A DNA stretch of 64,000 nt from Hesperophylax magnus. Lineage: Eukaryota > Arthropoda > Insecta > Trichoptera > Limnephilidae. Numbering within the stretch: position 1 is the stretch's first letter; each line of letters opens with the position of its first letter. The stretch covers positions 7,688,001 to 7,752,000 of the forward strand of contig JAIUSX010000117.1 of NCBI GenBank assembly GCA_026573805.1, given 5' to 3'. Below, piece by piece: positions 56,350-64,000 of the stretch. The notes under the pieces were generated by a model. The model did not search any database, was not told the DNA's origin, and saw nothing but the letters and a program-made list of their open reading frames with translations. The position numbers and the translations under genes were made by a program.

Positions 56350-57549
56350 ATGTCGCAATCTGAAGCTTCTGATGATGAGAATGACCTTATCCCCTTGAAC
56401 TCACAAGGAATTTTAAAAGAAACTCAAAATGCCCTCAAAACTTTACAAGATACCTTGGGAAATACAAAGGTTTCAAAGGAGCAACAGCTGAAGATTGCCA
56501 GTAATATAGCCTGCGTCCTGGGATCTGTTGGACAACTAATTTTGGAGAGAGAAACTCTCCGAGGTGAACTCGCCTTAGCAAAAGCGCAAAATAAAGTAAT
56601 GCTAGCAGAAAAAATGGTGGTAAAACAGGAAAATAAGCAACTCCAATCCAAAATTATTCAGCTAGAATTAGACCTAGGACCAGTGATGAAAAGAGTGGCA
56701 GATGCTACGGAAGCGAGTTTCTCTTTTGCAGAGGTTGCAAGTAAAAAAGTGAACTTACCTCCACCATTATCGCGTTTGGACGTCCCCATAGGAAAACCGA
56801 GGCCATCCGTCTGTTTCTTTCCAAAATTACCATCGGTGGAAGATAGCGAGGAAACAAAGAAAATAATCAGGGAAGCACTGAATCCATCCCAGCTAGGAGT
56901 AAGAATTACCGGAGTAAAAAATATACGAAACAAAGGAGTAATCATCCATACGGCTAGTGCTGCGGAACAAGAAAAACTACTAAGGTCGGAAATAGTAACC
57001 GAATCTGCGACTCTGAGCGCCCGACCCCCAACAAAAAGGCTACCAAGGGTCATTTTCTTTAACGTTCCAAGGGAGTTGTCTGATGAAGCTTTTCTTGAGT
57101 GTGCCCTAAATGGAATACAAAATATCGAGGAGACAAATGAAACCATAAAAAAATGTAAGCTTAGTCATCTAGCTGGCCCTCGAACTGGACCTGCATGCCA
57201 TAGAATCTACGTGGTCCCCACATACCTGAGACATGCACTGGTCAAGCAAGGACGCGTATTTGTTGATTGGACAGTTTGCGGTGTTCGTGATTTTATTGGA
57301 TTAACTGTGTGCTCAAAGTGTCAGATGATAGGACATTCTTACAAGTTCTGCAAGGAGACGACGAGATGTGGGCACTGTGCCCGGGAAGGACATACCCGTG
57401 AGACATGCCCTTCTGCTACTGCGGAGCCAGTCTGCGCGACATGCACGAGATTTCACAAGCCCGCAAACCACCCGTCCGGAGATAGGGACTGTCCGGCTTA
57501 CAAGGCAGCCCTTCAAAAGGACTTAGCTAAAATTGACTATGGCGTCTAA
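56350..57549 (+). CDS. LINE ORF1, gag-like protein with zinc knuckles (399 aa)
   Basis: Start chosen at 56350 (context AACAATG); the frame is open upstream to 56311 only through a TTG. Residues 60-112 (LILERETLRGELALAKAQ and on) form a likely coiled coil for self-association. A central domain (about 165-310) resembles the PRE_C2HC/RRM-like region of insect LINE ORF1. The C-terminal part has knuckles CSKCQMIGHSYKFC (321-334) and CGHCAREGHTRETC (340-353), and a third, looser set of Cys/His at 362-381. ORF1 proteins bind their own RNA. The frame is intact. The stop overlaps the start of ORF2. The last 90 residues closely resemble the fragment at 61516-61812 on the other strand. Confidence 0.92.
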   Translation: MSQSEASDDENDLIPLNSQGILKETQNALKTLQDTLGNTKVSKEQQLKIASNIACVLGSVGQLILERETLRGELALAKAQNKVMLAEKMVVKQENKQLQSKIIQLELDLGPVMKRVADATEASFSFAEVASKKVNLPPPLSRLDVPIGKPRPSVCFFPKLPSVEDSEETKKIIREALNPSQLGVRITGVKNIRNKGVIIHTASAAEQEKLLRSEIVTESATLSARPPTKRLPRVIFFNVPRELSDEAFLECALNGIQNIEETNETIKKCKLSHLAGPRTGPACHRIYVVPTYLRHALVKQGRVFVDWTVCGVRDFIGLTVCSKCQMIGHSYKFCKETTRCGHCAREGHTRETCPSATAEPVCATCTRFHKPANHPSGDRDCPAYKAALQKDLAKIDYGV

Positions 57550-60172
57550 TATTGATTTTGAGACCTCAGATATAGAATATGAACGGATTCAAAAGTTCGA
57601 AAACTGGACCCAATTCAAACATGAACCAGGCGATAAAGCAATAACTGTCGTTAATTTGAACATTAGGTCTATCTCCAAGTACTGGAATACATTTCTACTA
57701 AGTATTTATAGTCAACTAAATAACATTGATATTATAATACTCTGTGAAACCTCGATAGACGAAAACAGTGTAAATCTATACAAAATATCAGGATTTAACT
57801 CATTCTATTATTGCCGAACAAAAAGATCGGGAGGCGGAATTATGGTTTATATTAAAGAAAACCATATATTCGAAAAAAAAGATATAATAGCTAATACATT
57901 CGAGTGCGTCTATGGAACCTTCTCCGTAAACAAACACAAACGCATACATCTATTTGTATTATATCGACCCCCAAACACGAACAAAAAAACCTTCCTACAA
58001 CAGCTCGAAAATATAATACGAAACATTGATATTAAGGAAACCATCTTGATACTTGGAGACATTAACTTAAACCTATTAAATAAACACGACTCAATAATTC
58101 TGCAATACGAAAATTTAATGGCTAATTACGGTCTAGTTAAATGTATATATGACATTACGAGAGAAGCGGTGGTAAATACCTACACAACTGCGACGTGTCT
58201 GGATCACATATATATTAGAGAAAAAGAAAAGTGTGAAATTAACTCATGCGTATGTGAAACAAGGATAGCAGATCATTATATAACTGCCGTGTCTGTATAC
58301 CTTCACAATAAGGACAAAAACAAAATATCGCACCATGAATACAACACTGTACTATCTGAAAAAAAAGTTGGTGAAATGATTACAAAAACTGATTGGAACT
58401 CAATTCAAATTCACACTGATCCGGATATCATATATCAAGACATTAAATCACACTTTAAAAAAATCTACGAAAAAAGTAGTATCACAAAATTAGTAAAAAA
58501 TACCTATCGCCATAATCAAAAAAGTTGGATGAACGATATTCTCATAGAAAATATACAAACGAGGGATAAATTATGGAGAAAATGGAAAAACATGCCAACA
58601 AACAAGAAATATGAAAAAGACTACAAAAAATACAGAAATAATCTAAATAAGCAAATATTAGATGCAAAAAAAACATACTTCAATAACAAATTCAATAATT
58701 GTTTTAAGGATATAAAAAAAACGTGGAACGAAATAAACAAAATATTAGGAAGAAAAAACAAATCCAGTTGTGACGCAGTTATATCTAAGTACTTCTTGAA
58801 GACCAAACCAACGGATGAAGTTGCAGAAAATTTTGCTAACTTCTTTGATGAGGGAGTAAATGAGTTACTACACAAATGTGATGTCCGTGCGTCTCCATAC
58901 CAGCTAGACGATTTACCGCATTCTATGTACCTACCCAGAGCTAGCGTAAAACAAATAGAATCTATAATCGGAATATTGAAAAACTCAAAAACACCAGGAT
59001 TGGACCAAATACGTATGTATGATATAAAAAAACATGTAAAAATACTGAGCCCAGTAATTACTCATTTTATAAACACAATAATTGATACTTGCCAAATACC
59101 TGAAGAATTAAAAACTAGTGTTGTTAGACCTATTTTTAAAGGCGGTGATCATTCAATTATAAATAATTACAGACCTATTTCCCTATTACCTGCCTTGGAA
59201 AAAATTCTCGAAAAATATATAGCAATATACCTAGACGGATATTTAAATAAATTTGGTATCATTGACGAATGTCAGTACGGGTTCCAAAAAAAAAAAAGCT
59301 GTGACGCACTACTAAATAATTTTTCTAATTTCATAAACACCCAGCTCAACTCTCAAAAACATGTACTTGTACTCTTTATTGATTTCTCTAAAGCCTTTGA
59401 TACACTATGCCATAAACAAATAATAAAATTTCTACAAATTATTGGAATCCGTGGTAAACTGCTAACTTTTTTTAATAACTACTTATCAAATAGAAAAATG
59501 AGGGTAAGAATATTGAATGAGATGAGTAAATCTAAATTTATAAGGTCTGGTGTCCCACAAGGGTCAATTTTGGGTCCAAAATTGTATATTATGTATGTCA
59601 TAGCTATGTCGATACTATTTAGAAAAGCGCGCAGATTCATTTTCGCAGATGACACCGCACTTGTAGTATCTAATGAAAATCCTCAAATAGCGATTCAAGA
59701 ATTGCAAACCGACTTCGATGAACTGCTAAAATGGGCACACGATGTAGGATTGGTTATAAATGTAAAGAAAACAAAATGCATGTATATCAGATCACCAAGT
59801 TTGAAAATGTGGAATATTCCCAAACTAACCGCACATAACTTTGAATGCATCCATAGAAAAATAATATCTAACTGCCAATGTGAGAAAATTGATTTTGTCA
59901 ACGAGTATACTTATCTGGGATTAAAAGTAGATAACACATTTAAATGGGATAAGCAAGTTACTAAAATATGTAACCAGCTAAGAGCTCTAGCAAACAGTTT
60001 CTATAAATTAAAATTTGTCTTGCCTCATAGCACACTCAAACTAGTATATTTCTCATTAGTAGAATCTATTCTTAGATATGGAATTAGAAGCTGGGGAAAT
60101 ACAAGCATGACATATATTAAGTATGTACAAAATTTGCAAACCTCTATCATAAAAAAAAATTGTATCACCTAA
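57539..60172 (+). CDS. LINE ORF2: APE-type endonuclease and reverse transcriptase (877 aa to first stop)
   Basis: The first ATG (57539) lies inside the last codons of ORF1 (ATGGCGTCTAA). The endonuclease occupies about residues 30-255, with VVNLNIRS, ILCET, VLYRPP, ILGDINLN and a terminal ADHY. The RT occupies about 450-770, with RPIFKGGDHSIINNYRPIS, FIDFSKAFD, SGVPQGSILGPKLY and RFIFADDTAL (catalytic FADD at 702-705). The thumb follows with YLGLKVDNTFKWDKQV and ESILRYGIRSWG. No RNase H is seen. All catalytic motifs look intact. The frame breaks at an A9 run near 60155 and the true C-terminal tail continues in other frames to about 60505. Confidence 0.93.
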   Translation: MASNIDFETSDIEYERIQKFENWTQFKHEPGDKAITVVNLNIRSISKYWNTFLLSIYSQLNNIDIIILCETSIDENSVNLYKISGFNSFYYCRTKRSGGGIMVYIKENHIFEKKDIIANTFECVYGTFSVNKHKRIHLFVLYRPPNTNKKTFLQQLENIIRNIDIKETILILGDINLNLLNKHDSIILQYENLMANYGLVKCIYDITREAVVNTYTTATCLDHIYIREKEKCEINSCVCETRIADHYITAVSVYLHNKDKNKISHHEYNTVLSEKKVGEMITKTDWNSIQIHTDPDIIYQDIKSHFKKIYEKSSITKLVKNTYRHNQKSWMNDILIENIQTRDKLWRKWKNMPTNKKYEKDYKKYRNNLNKQILDAKKTYFNNKFNNCFKDIKKTWNEINKILGRKNKSSCDAVISKYFLKTKPTDEVAENFANFFDEGVNELLHKCDVRASPYQLDDLPHSMYLPRASVKQIESIIGILKNSKTPGLDQIRMYDIKKHVKILSPVITHFINTIIDTCQIPEELKTSVVRPIFKGGDHSIINNYRPISLLPALEKILEKYIAIYLDGYLNKFGIIDECQYGFQKKKSCDALLNNFSNFINTQLNSQKHVLVLFIDFSKAFDTLCHKQIIKFLQIIGIRGKLLTFFNNYLSNRKMRVRILNEMSKSKFIRSGVPQGSILGPKLYIMYVIAMSILFRKARRFIFADDTALVVSNENPQIAIQELQTDFDELLKWAHDVGLVINVKKTKCMYIRSPSLKMWNIPKLTAHNFECIHRKIISNCQCEKIDFVNEYTYLGLKVDNTFKWDKQVTKICNQLRALANSFYKLKFVLPHSTLKLVYFSLVESILRYGIRSWGNTSMTYIKYVQNLQTSIIKKNCIT

Positions 60173-60505
60173 TATGTATAGACAAAGACACAATGTGCAA
60201 CTGTTATATTGTGCTGAGGGCCTGCTCCCTATAAAAGGTTTATTTTGGTTCCTTACCATTAAAGATAACTGGGACGATAGTAATTATAAAAAACCACTGG
60301 TACATAGTCACAGCACACGTCTTACAGAAAAAAAGGGTTGAAAATACCTAAAATAACAAATAAGTATGGAAGCCGAACGCTGGAGTACTGTGTACCAGTG
60401 ATTTTTAATAAGCTCAAAAATAAATTTGTTTTTTCAGAAAATAAGAGTTTAAGCATGAAAAATGTAAAGATGTGGCTTATAAATGAAAAATCTGTATATC
60501 TATAA
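60150..60505 (+). pseudogene. ORF2 C-terminal tail in shifted frames
   Basis: After the A-run at about 60150-60158, SPNMYRQRHNVQLLYCAEGL and LFWFLTIKDNWDD are read in one frame up to the AAAAAAGGG near 60329-60337. KYGSRTLEYCVPVIFNKLKN and NVKMWLINEKSVYL are then read in another, ending at TAA 60503-60505. Two single-base indels in A runs restore continuity on paper. They could be genuine decay or homopolymer errors in the assembly. Confidence 0.75.
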
Positions 60506-60941
60506 AAAATAGAGCAAACAAAGAAGAAAAGGAAAGACATTATTTGAAAGTTTTAATTCTAATATAAATTAATGTATTTATTTATTTTTTTTTTCACTAA
60601 CAAGCTTTTTATTTCCAGAAAAAAAAAATTAAAATAACATTTTTCACTTAGTTAACTAGAATTTTATTTCTATTACATTATGTTACAGTACGATGTTATT
60701 CACTTTCAATGTGTGTGATCGTATATGTATTATTTTTGAATGTGTGTTATCTGTGTGCTATATTGTCCTATGTTAGTGTAGTTGTATGGAAGAGTCTGTT
60801 ATTTATTTTATATAACGGGAGACTTATATTATATTATAATTTTATATTGAGATAGAACCTGCAGACAAGCAGCCATGTGGCAGCTTCGTGGGACTATCTA
60901 TACATTGTCTAAAAAAAAAAAAAAATGTAAAATTTTCAGTC

Positions 60942-60947
60942 AATAAA
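60942..60947 (+). terminator. LINE polyadenylation signal
   Basis: AATAAA 12 bases before the terminal A run of the LINE. Confidence 0.75.
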
Positions 60948-60976
60948 GCTTATTTATTTAAAAAAAAAAAAAAAAA

Positions 60977-61526
60977 GTACATTATTTTTAAATGAATTGT
61001 CAGGTAACCATTTTATTTCAGGCAAATTGAAATCACCAATAATAATAAACTGTGAATTGGAAATTGAATACTTTAAATACAGATCTTGTAATTTTTCAAT
61101 CTGATTACAATAATTGTCTACAGTTACACTAGGAGGAATATAGAGAATGCAAATAAAGATGAGCGAGTTGGAACGAGACTTAATTACAAGCCACAAATCT
61201 TCATTGTCACTCTCCCATTCCGTTTTTCTGGACACAAGAAGTTTTTTAGAAACGGCGGCTAGAACTCCGCCACCTTCTTTAGACGCAGATTTGGTTGACT
61301 CACGATCTCTCCTAAATACTATATATCTGTCATCAAACAGTTCTTCACTAAACACTGTTGAGTTCAGCCATGTTTCAAAAAAACAAATAATATCATAATT
61401 ATTGATTAAAATTTCATTGCGCACACTTACGGTCTTTGTTCGAATACCCCTCACGTTTTGATATAATATATTTAATGCATCAACAGCAACTGCCTCGCCA
61501 TCTTTTTCCGTATGATTAAACGCCAT
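60977..61526 (-). pseudogene. LINE ORF2 endonuclease fragment
   Basis: ATG at 61526. LNILYQNVRGIRTKTVS, CFFETWLNS, EGGGVLAAVSK, ILYIPPSV and FIIIGDFNLPEIKW are, in order, the conserved blocks of an APE-type endonuclease. The frame then reads into the neighbour's A tail as a run of Phe and ends, so the DH motif and the whole RT are missing. The blocks resemble the LINE at 28.7-32.1 kb (YQNVRG, YIPPAS, GDYNMP) more than the ORF2 at 57539. Confidence 0.85.
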
Positions 61527-61812
61527 AGTCGATGGTGGAGAGATTCATCAATAAAGCCGCTTTGTACGCCGGGCAGTCCTTATCTCCAGTGGGGTGGGCC
61601 CGGGAAGCTGCAGGCTTTCCGAAACGTGCGCATGTGGCGCAACTGGGTGCTGCAGCAGCAGCGGGGCAGGCCTCGCGCGCGTGTCCTTCTACACCACAGT
61701 GAGAGCATCTCTTTGTATCTTTGCAGTACTTGTGAGAATGTCCAACCATTTGACAGTTCAGACACACTGTAAGTCCTACAAAGTCACGCACACCGCAAAC
61801 GGTCCAGTCCAC
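61516..61812 (-). pseudogene. LINE ORF1 C-terminal fragment with zinc knuckles
   Basis: Starts DWTVCGVRDFVGLTVC and holds CLNCQMVGHSHKYC and CSHCGVEGHAREAC plus a third Cys/His group, ending STIDYGV. It is strongly similar to residues 312-399 of the ORF1 at 56350. The N-terminal three quarters are missing because the element is cut at 61818. Confidence 0.88.
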
Positions 61813-61818
61813 GAATAC

Positions 61819-63890
61819 ATATCGAGATAATATTCATGGTCCAAAAAGAAATCACTCACAAAATCTGCAAAAAGTTGCATTTATTGAAAAATCATCATTC
61901 TTATGGGCACTATTTGAAGACTTGGGTTCGGACATAAGAATCAATTTTTTCAGGCTCTATGGTACCAAATGGGCAAAAATTGTGAAAAATTGTAAGAATA
62001 TTAAAACAAAGCAACATCAGTCACAAAATCTGCAAAAAGTTGCATTTCTCAAAAAGTCATTATTCTTATGGGCATTATTTGAAGACTTGGGTTCCGAAAT
62101 TAAATTCCATTTTTTCAGGTTCTATGATACCAAATGGGTTGAAATTTTAAATCTGATATGATAATCATGGTCCGAAAAGAAAACACTCAAAAAATCTGCA
62201 AGAAGTTGCTTTTCTGAAAAAATCATAATTCTTATGGGCACTATTTGAAGACTTGGGTTCGGACATTAAAATCCATTTTCTCTGGTTCTATGGTACCAAA
62301 TGGGCTGAAATTTTAATTTCGAGATAATATTCATGGTCCAAAAAGAAATCAGTCACAAAATCTGCAAAAAGTTGCTTTTCTGAAAAAATCATAATTCTTA
62401 TGGGCACTATTTGAAGACTTGGGTTCGGACATTAAAATCCATTTTTTCAGGTTCTATGATACCAAATGGGTTCAAATTTTAAATCTGAGATGATAATCAT
62501 GGTCCGAAAAGAAAACACCCAAAAAATCTGCAAAAAGTTGCATTTCTATAAAAATCATTATTCTTATTGGCATTATTTGAAGACTTGGGTTCCGAAATTA
62601 AATTCCATTTTTTACCAAATGGGTAAAAAATTTGAAATCATAAGTGAAATCGATCACAAAATCGGCAAAAAGTTGCATTTCTGAAAAAATCATTATTCTT
62701 ATAGGCACCCCTTGAAGACTTGGGTTCGGTCATTAAAATCCATTTTTCAGGTTCTATGATACCAAATGGGTTGAAATTTTAAATCTGAGATGATAATCAT
62801 GGTCCGAAAAGAAAACACTCAAAAAATCTGCAAAAAGTTGCATTTCTATAAAAATCATTATTCTTATGGGCATTATTTGAAGACTTGGGTTCCGAAATTA
62901 AATTCCATTTTTTACCAAATGGGTAAAAAATTTGAAATCATAAGTGAAATCGATCACAAAATCGGCCAAAAGTTGCATTTCTGAAAAAATCATTATTCTT
63001 ATAGGCACCCCTTGAAGACTTGGGTTCGGTCATTAAAATCAATTTTTTCACGTTCTATGGTACCAAATGTGCTGAAATTTTAATATCGAGATAATATTCA
63101 TGGTCCAAAAAGAAATCACTCACAAAATCTGCAAAAAGTTGCGTTTATGGAAAAATCATCATTCTTATGGGTACTATTTGAAGATTTGGGTTCGGACATA
63201 AAAATCGTTTTTTTCAGGCTCTATGGAACCAAATGGGCAAAAATTGTGGAAACATTGTAAGAATATTAAAAGAAAGCGAAATCAGTCACAAAATCTGCAA
63301 AAAGTTGCATTTCTAAAAAAATCATTATTCTTATGGGCATTATTTGAAGACTTGCGTTCCGAAATTAAATTGCATTTTTTCAGGTTCTATGATACCAAAT
63401 GGGTTCAAATTTTAAATCTGAGATGATAATCATGGTCCGAAAAGAAAACACCCAAAAAATCTGCAAAAAGTTGCATTTCTATAAAAATCATTATTCTTAT
63501 GGGCATTATTTGAAGACTTGGGTTCCGAAATTAAATTCCATTTTTTACCAAATGGGTAAAAAATTTGAAATCATATGTGAAATCGATCACAAAATCGGCA
63601 AAAAGTTGCATTTCTGAAAAAATCATTATTCTTATAGGCACCCCTTGAAGACTTGGGTTCGGTCATTAAAATCCATTTTTCAGGTTCTATGATACCAAAT
63701 GGGTTCAAATTTTAAATCTGAGATGATAATCATGGTCCGAAAAGAAAACACTCAAAAAATCTGCAAAAAGTTGCATTTCTATAAAAATCATTATTCTCAT
63801 GGGCTTTGAAGACTTGGGTTCCGAAATTAAATTCCATTTTTTACCAAATGGGTAAAAAATTTGAAATCATAAGTGAAATCGATCACAAAA
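61819..63890 (+). repeat. 166-bp satellite, distal block with 300-bp local repeats
   Basis: Same monomers and orientation as 46.2-54.5 kb. Here shortened B-type units (TTTACCAAATGGGTAAAAAA, then TGAAATCATAAGTGAAATCG) combine with full units, so GGTCCGAAAAGAAAACAC recurs at about 62501 and 62801, and again at about 63434 and 63734, exactly 300 bp apart in each pair. Confidence 0.95.
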
Positions 63891-63901
63891 TGTATGTAAT
63901 T

Positions 63902-64000
63902 GCACTAATAAATGAATCTCTGACTAAGGTAATTTTTCCGCAGTCATGGAAAACCTCCATAATAACACCAGTGCCCAAAATAATAAATGCTAAAAATTTC
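63902..64000 (+). pseudogene. LINE reverse transcriptase fragment, cut by window end
   Basis: 33 codons open to the window edge: ALINESLTKVIFPQSWKTSI then ITPVPKIINAKNF, the first RT block (F-P-x-x-W-K-x-x-x-I-x-P-x-x-K) of LINE ORF2. Satellite ends at about 63890, so the element is 5'-truncated or the satellite was inserted next to it. Confidence 0.7.

Larger units (their letters stand above)
56053..60976 (+). mobile_element. Nearly complete two-ORF non-LTR retrotransposon
   Basis: 5' untranslated region (56053-56349), ORF1 (56350-57549), overlapping ORF2 (57539 to about 60505 with two late frameshifts), 3' untranslated region, AATAAA at 60942-60947 and an A17 tail at 60960-60976. Both flanks are repeats: inverted satellite on the left and an opposite-strand LINE fragment on the right. 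Matching target duplications were not found. By ORF1 knuckles, lack of RNase H and poly(A) it resembles the Jockey/CR1 superfamily. Confidence 0.9.
60977..61818 (-). mobile_element. Second LINE, opposite strand, truncated at both ends
   Basis: Carries the last third of an ORF1 with zinc knuckles and the first part of an ORF2 endonuclease, joined by the same ATG-stop overlap as the 56-kb LINE. Its 3' part stops exactly at the poly(A) of that LINE, and its 5' part stops where satellite resumes at about 61819. Confidence 0.85.

Noticed and set aside
56424..57516. Minus-strand frames inside LINE ORF1
   Set aside because: Antisense to an intact zinc-knuckle ORF1, with no motif of their own.

Overview
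The window reads as a repeat-dominated stretch of an insect nuclear genome, most likely a moth or butterfly. The inference rests on AT-rich DNA, spliced genes with short exons, abundant GGTACCTAC-like words, TTAGG-containing minisatellites, mariner deletion derivatives, Helitron-like ends, many decayed poly(A) and (TTA)n LINEs, and Ty3/gypsy pieces. No bacterial or organellar gene is present and the species cannot be named from the sequence.

Host genes are few. On the minus strand, a three-exon gene (exons 28459-28344, 28103-27947, 26801-26022) encodes a 350-residue protein related to NAD(P)H-hydrate dehydratase (NAXD). It starts with a signal peptide and has His where the family has the catalytic Asp of its GxGD motif, so it looks like a secreted pseudo-enzyme or divergent paralogue. 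A single long minus-strand exon (20248-19268) carries a C2HC finger of the ZNF474/ZC2HC1 type. On the plus strand, two short exons (38182-38328 and 40667-40727) fit together in frame but I do not recognise the product.

Layout. 1-5232: a 72-bp minisatellite whose units carry TTAGGTTAGG, interrupted at 4060-5021 by a terminal-inverted-repeat transposon with an AT target duplication. 5.4-19 kb: intergenic DNA with a TTAA-flanked MITE family (four copies in the window), a hAT-like MITE, two 3' ends of one LINE, a tRNA-derived SINE, two mariner deletion derivatives and a Helitron-like 3' end. 19-28.5 kb: the zinc-finger exon, Helitron-like debris, a foldback element, a Jockey-like LINE fragment and the NAXD-like gene. 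28.7-36 kb: a decayed minus-strand LINE, an LTR with a visible promoter, two unrelated gypsy pol fragments and a CCTAA-rich tandem array. 36-46 kb: the two unknown exons amid MITEs and LINE debris, a 68-bp tandem array, a third mariner derivative, a long inverted repeat and two LINE fragments. 46.2-63.9 kb: a 166-bp satellite organised in dimers and larger mosaic blocks. It is broken by an LTR, a short inverted satellite block, a nearly complete LINE (56.05-60.98 kb) with zinc-knuckle ORF1 and endonuclease-RT ORF2, and a second, opposite-strand LINE fragment. The window ends inside another LINE RT fragment.

The strongest leads are the GxGH change in the NAXD-like protein, a MITE whose end may supply the branch point of a host intron, a duplicated locus that lacks exactly the segment holding that exon, the mosaic organisation of the 166-bp satellite, and a LINE that appears to combine one family's ORF1 with another family's ORF2. 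All similarity statements come from reading the sequence and from memory of the families; no database search was run.
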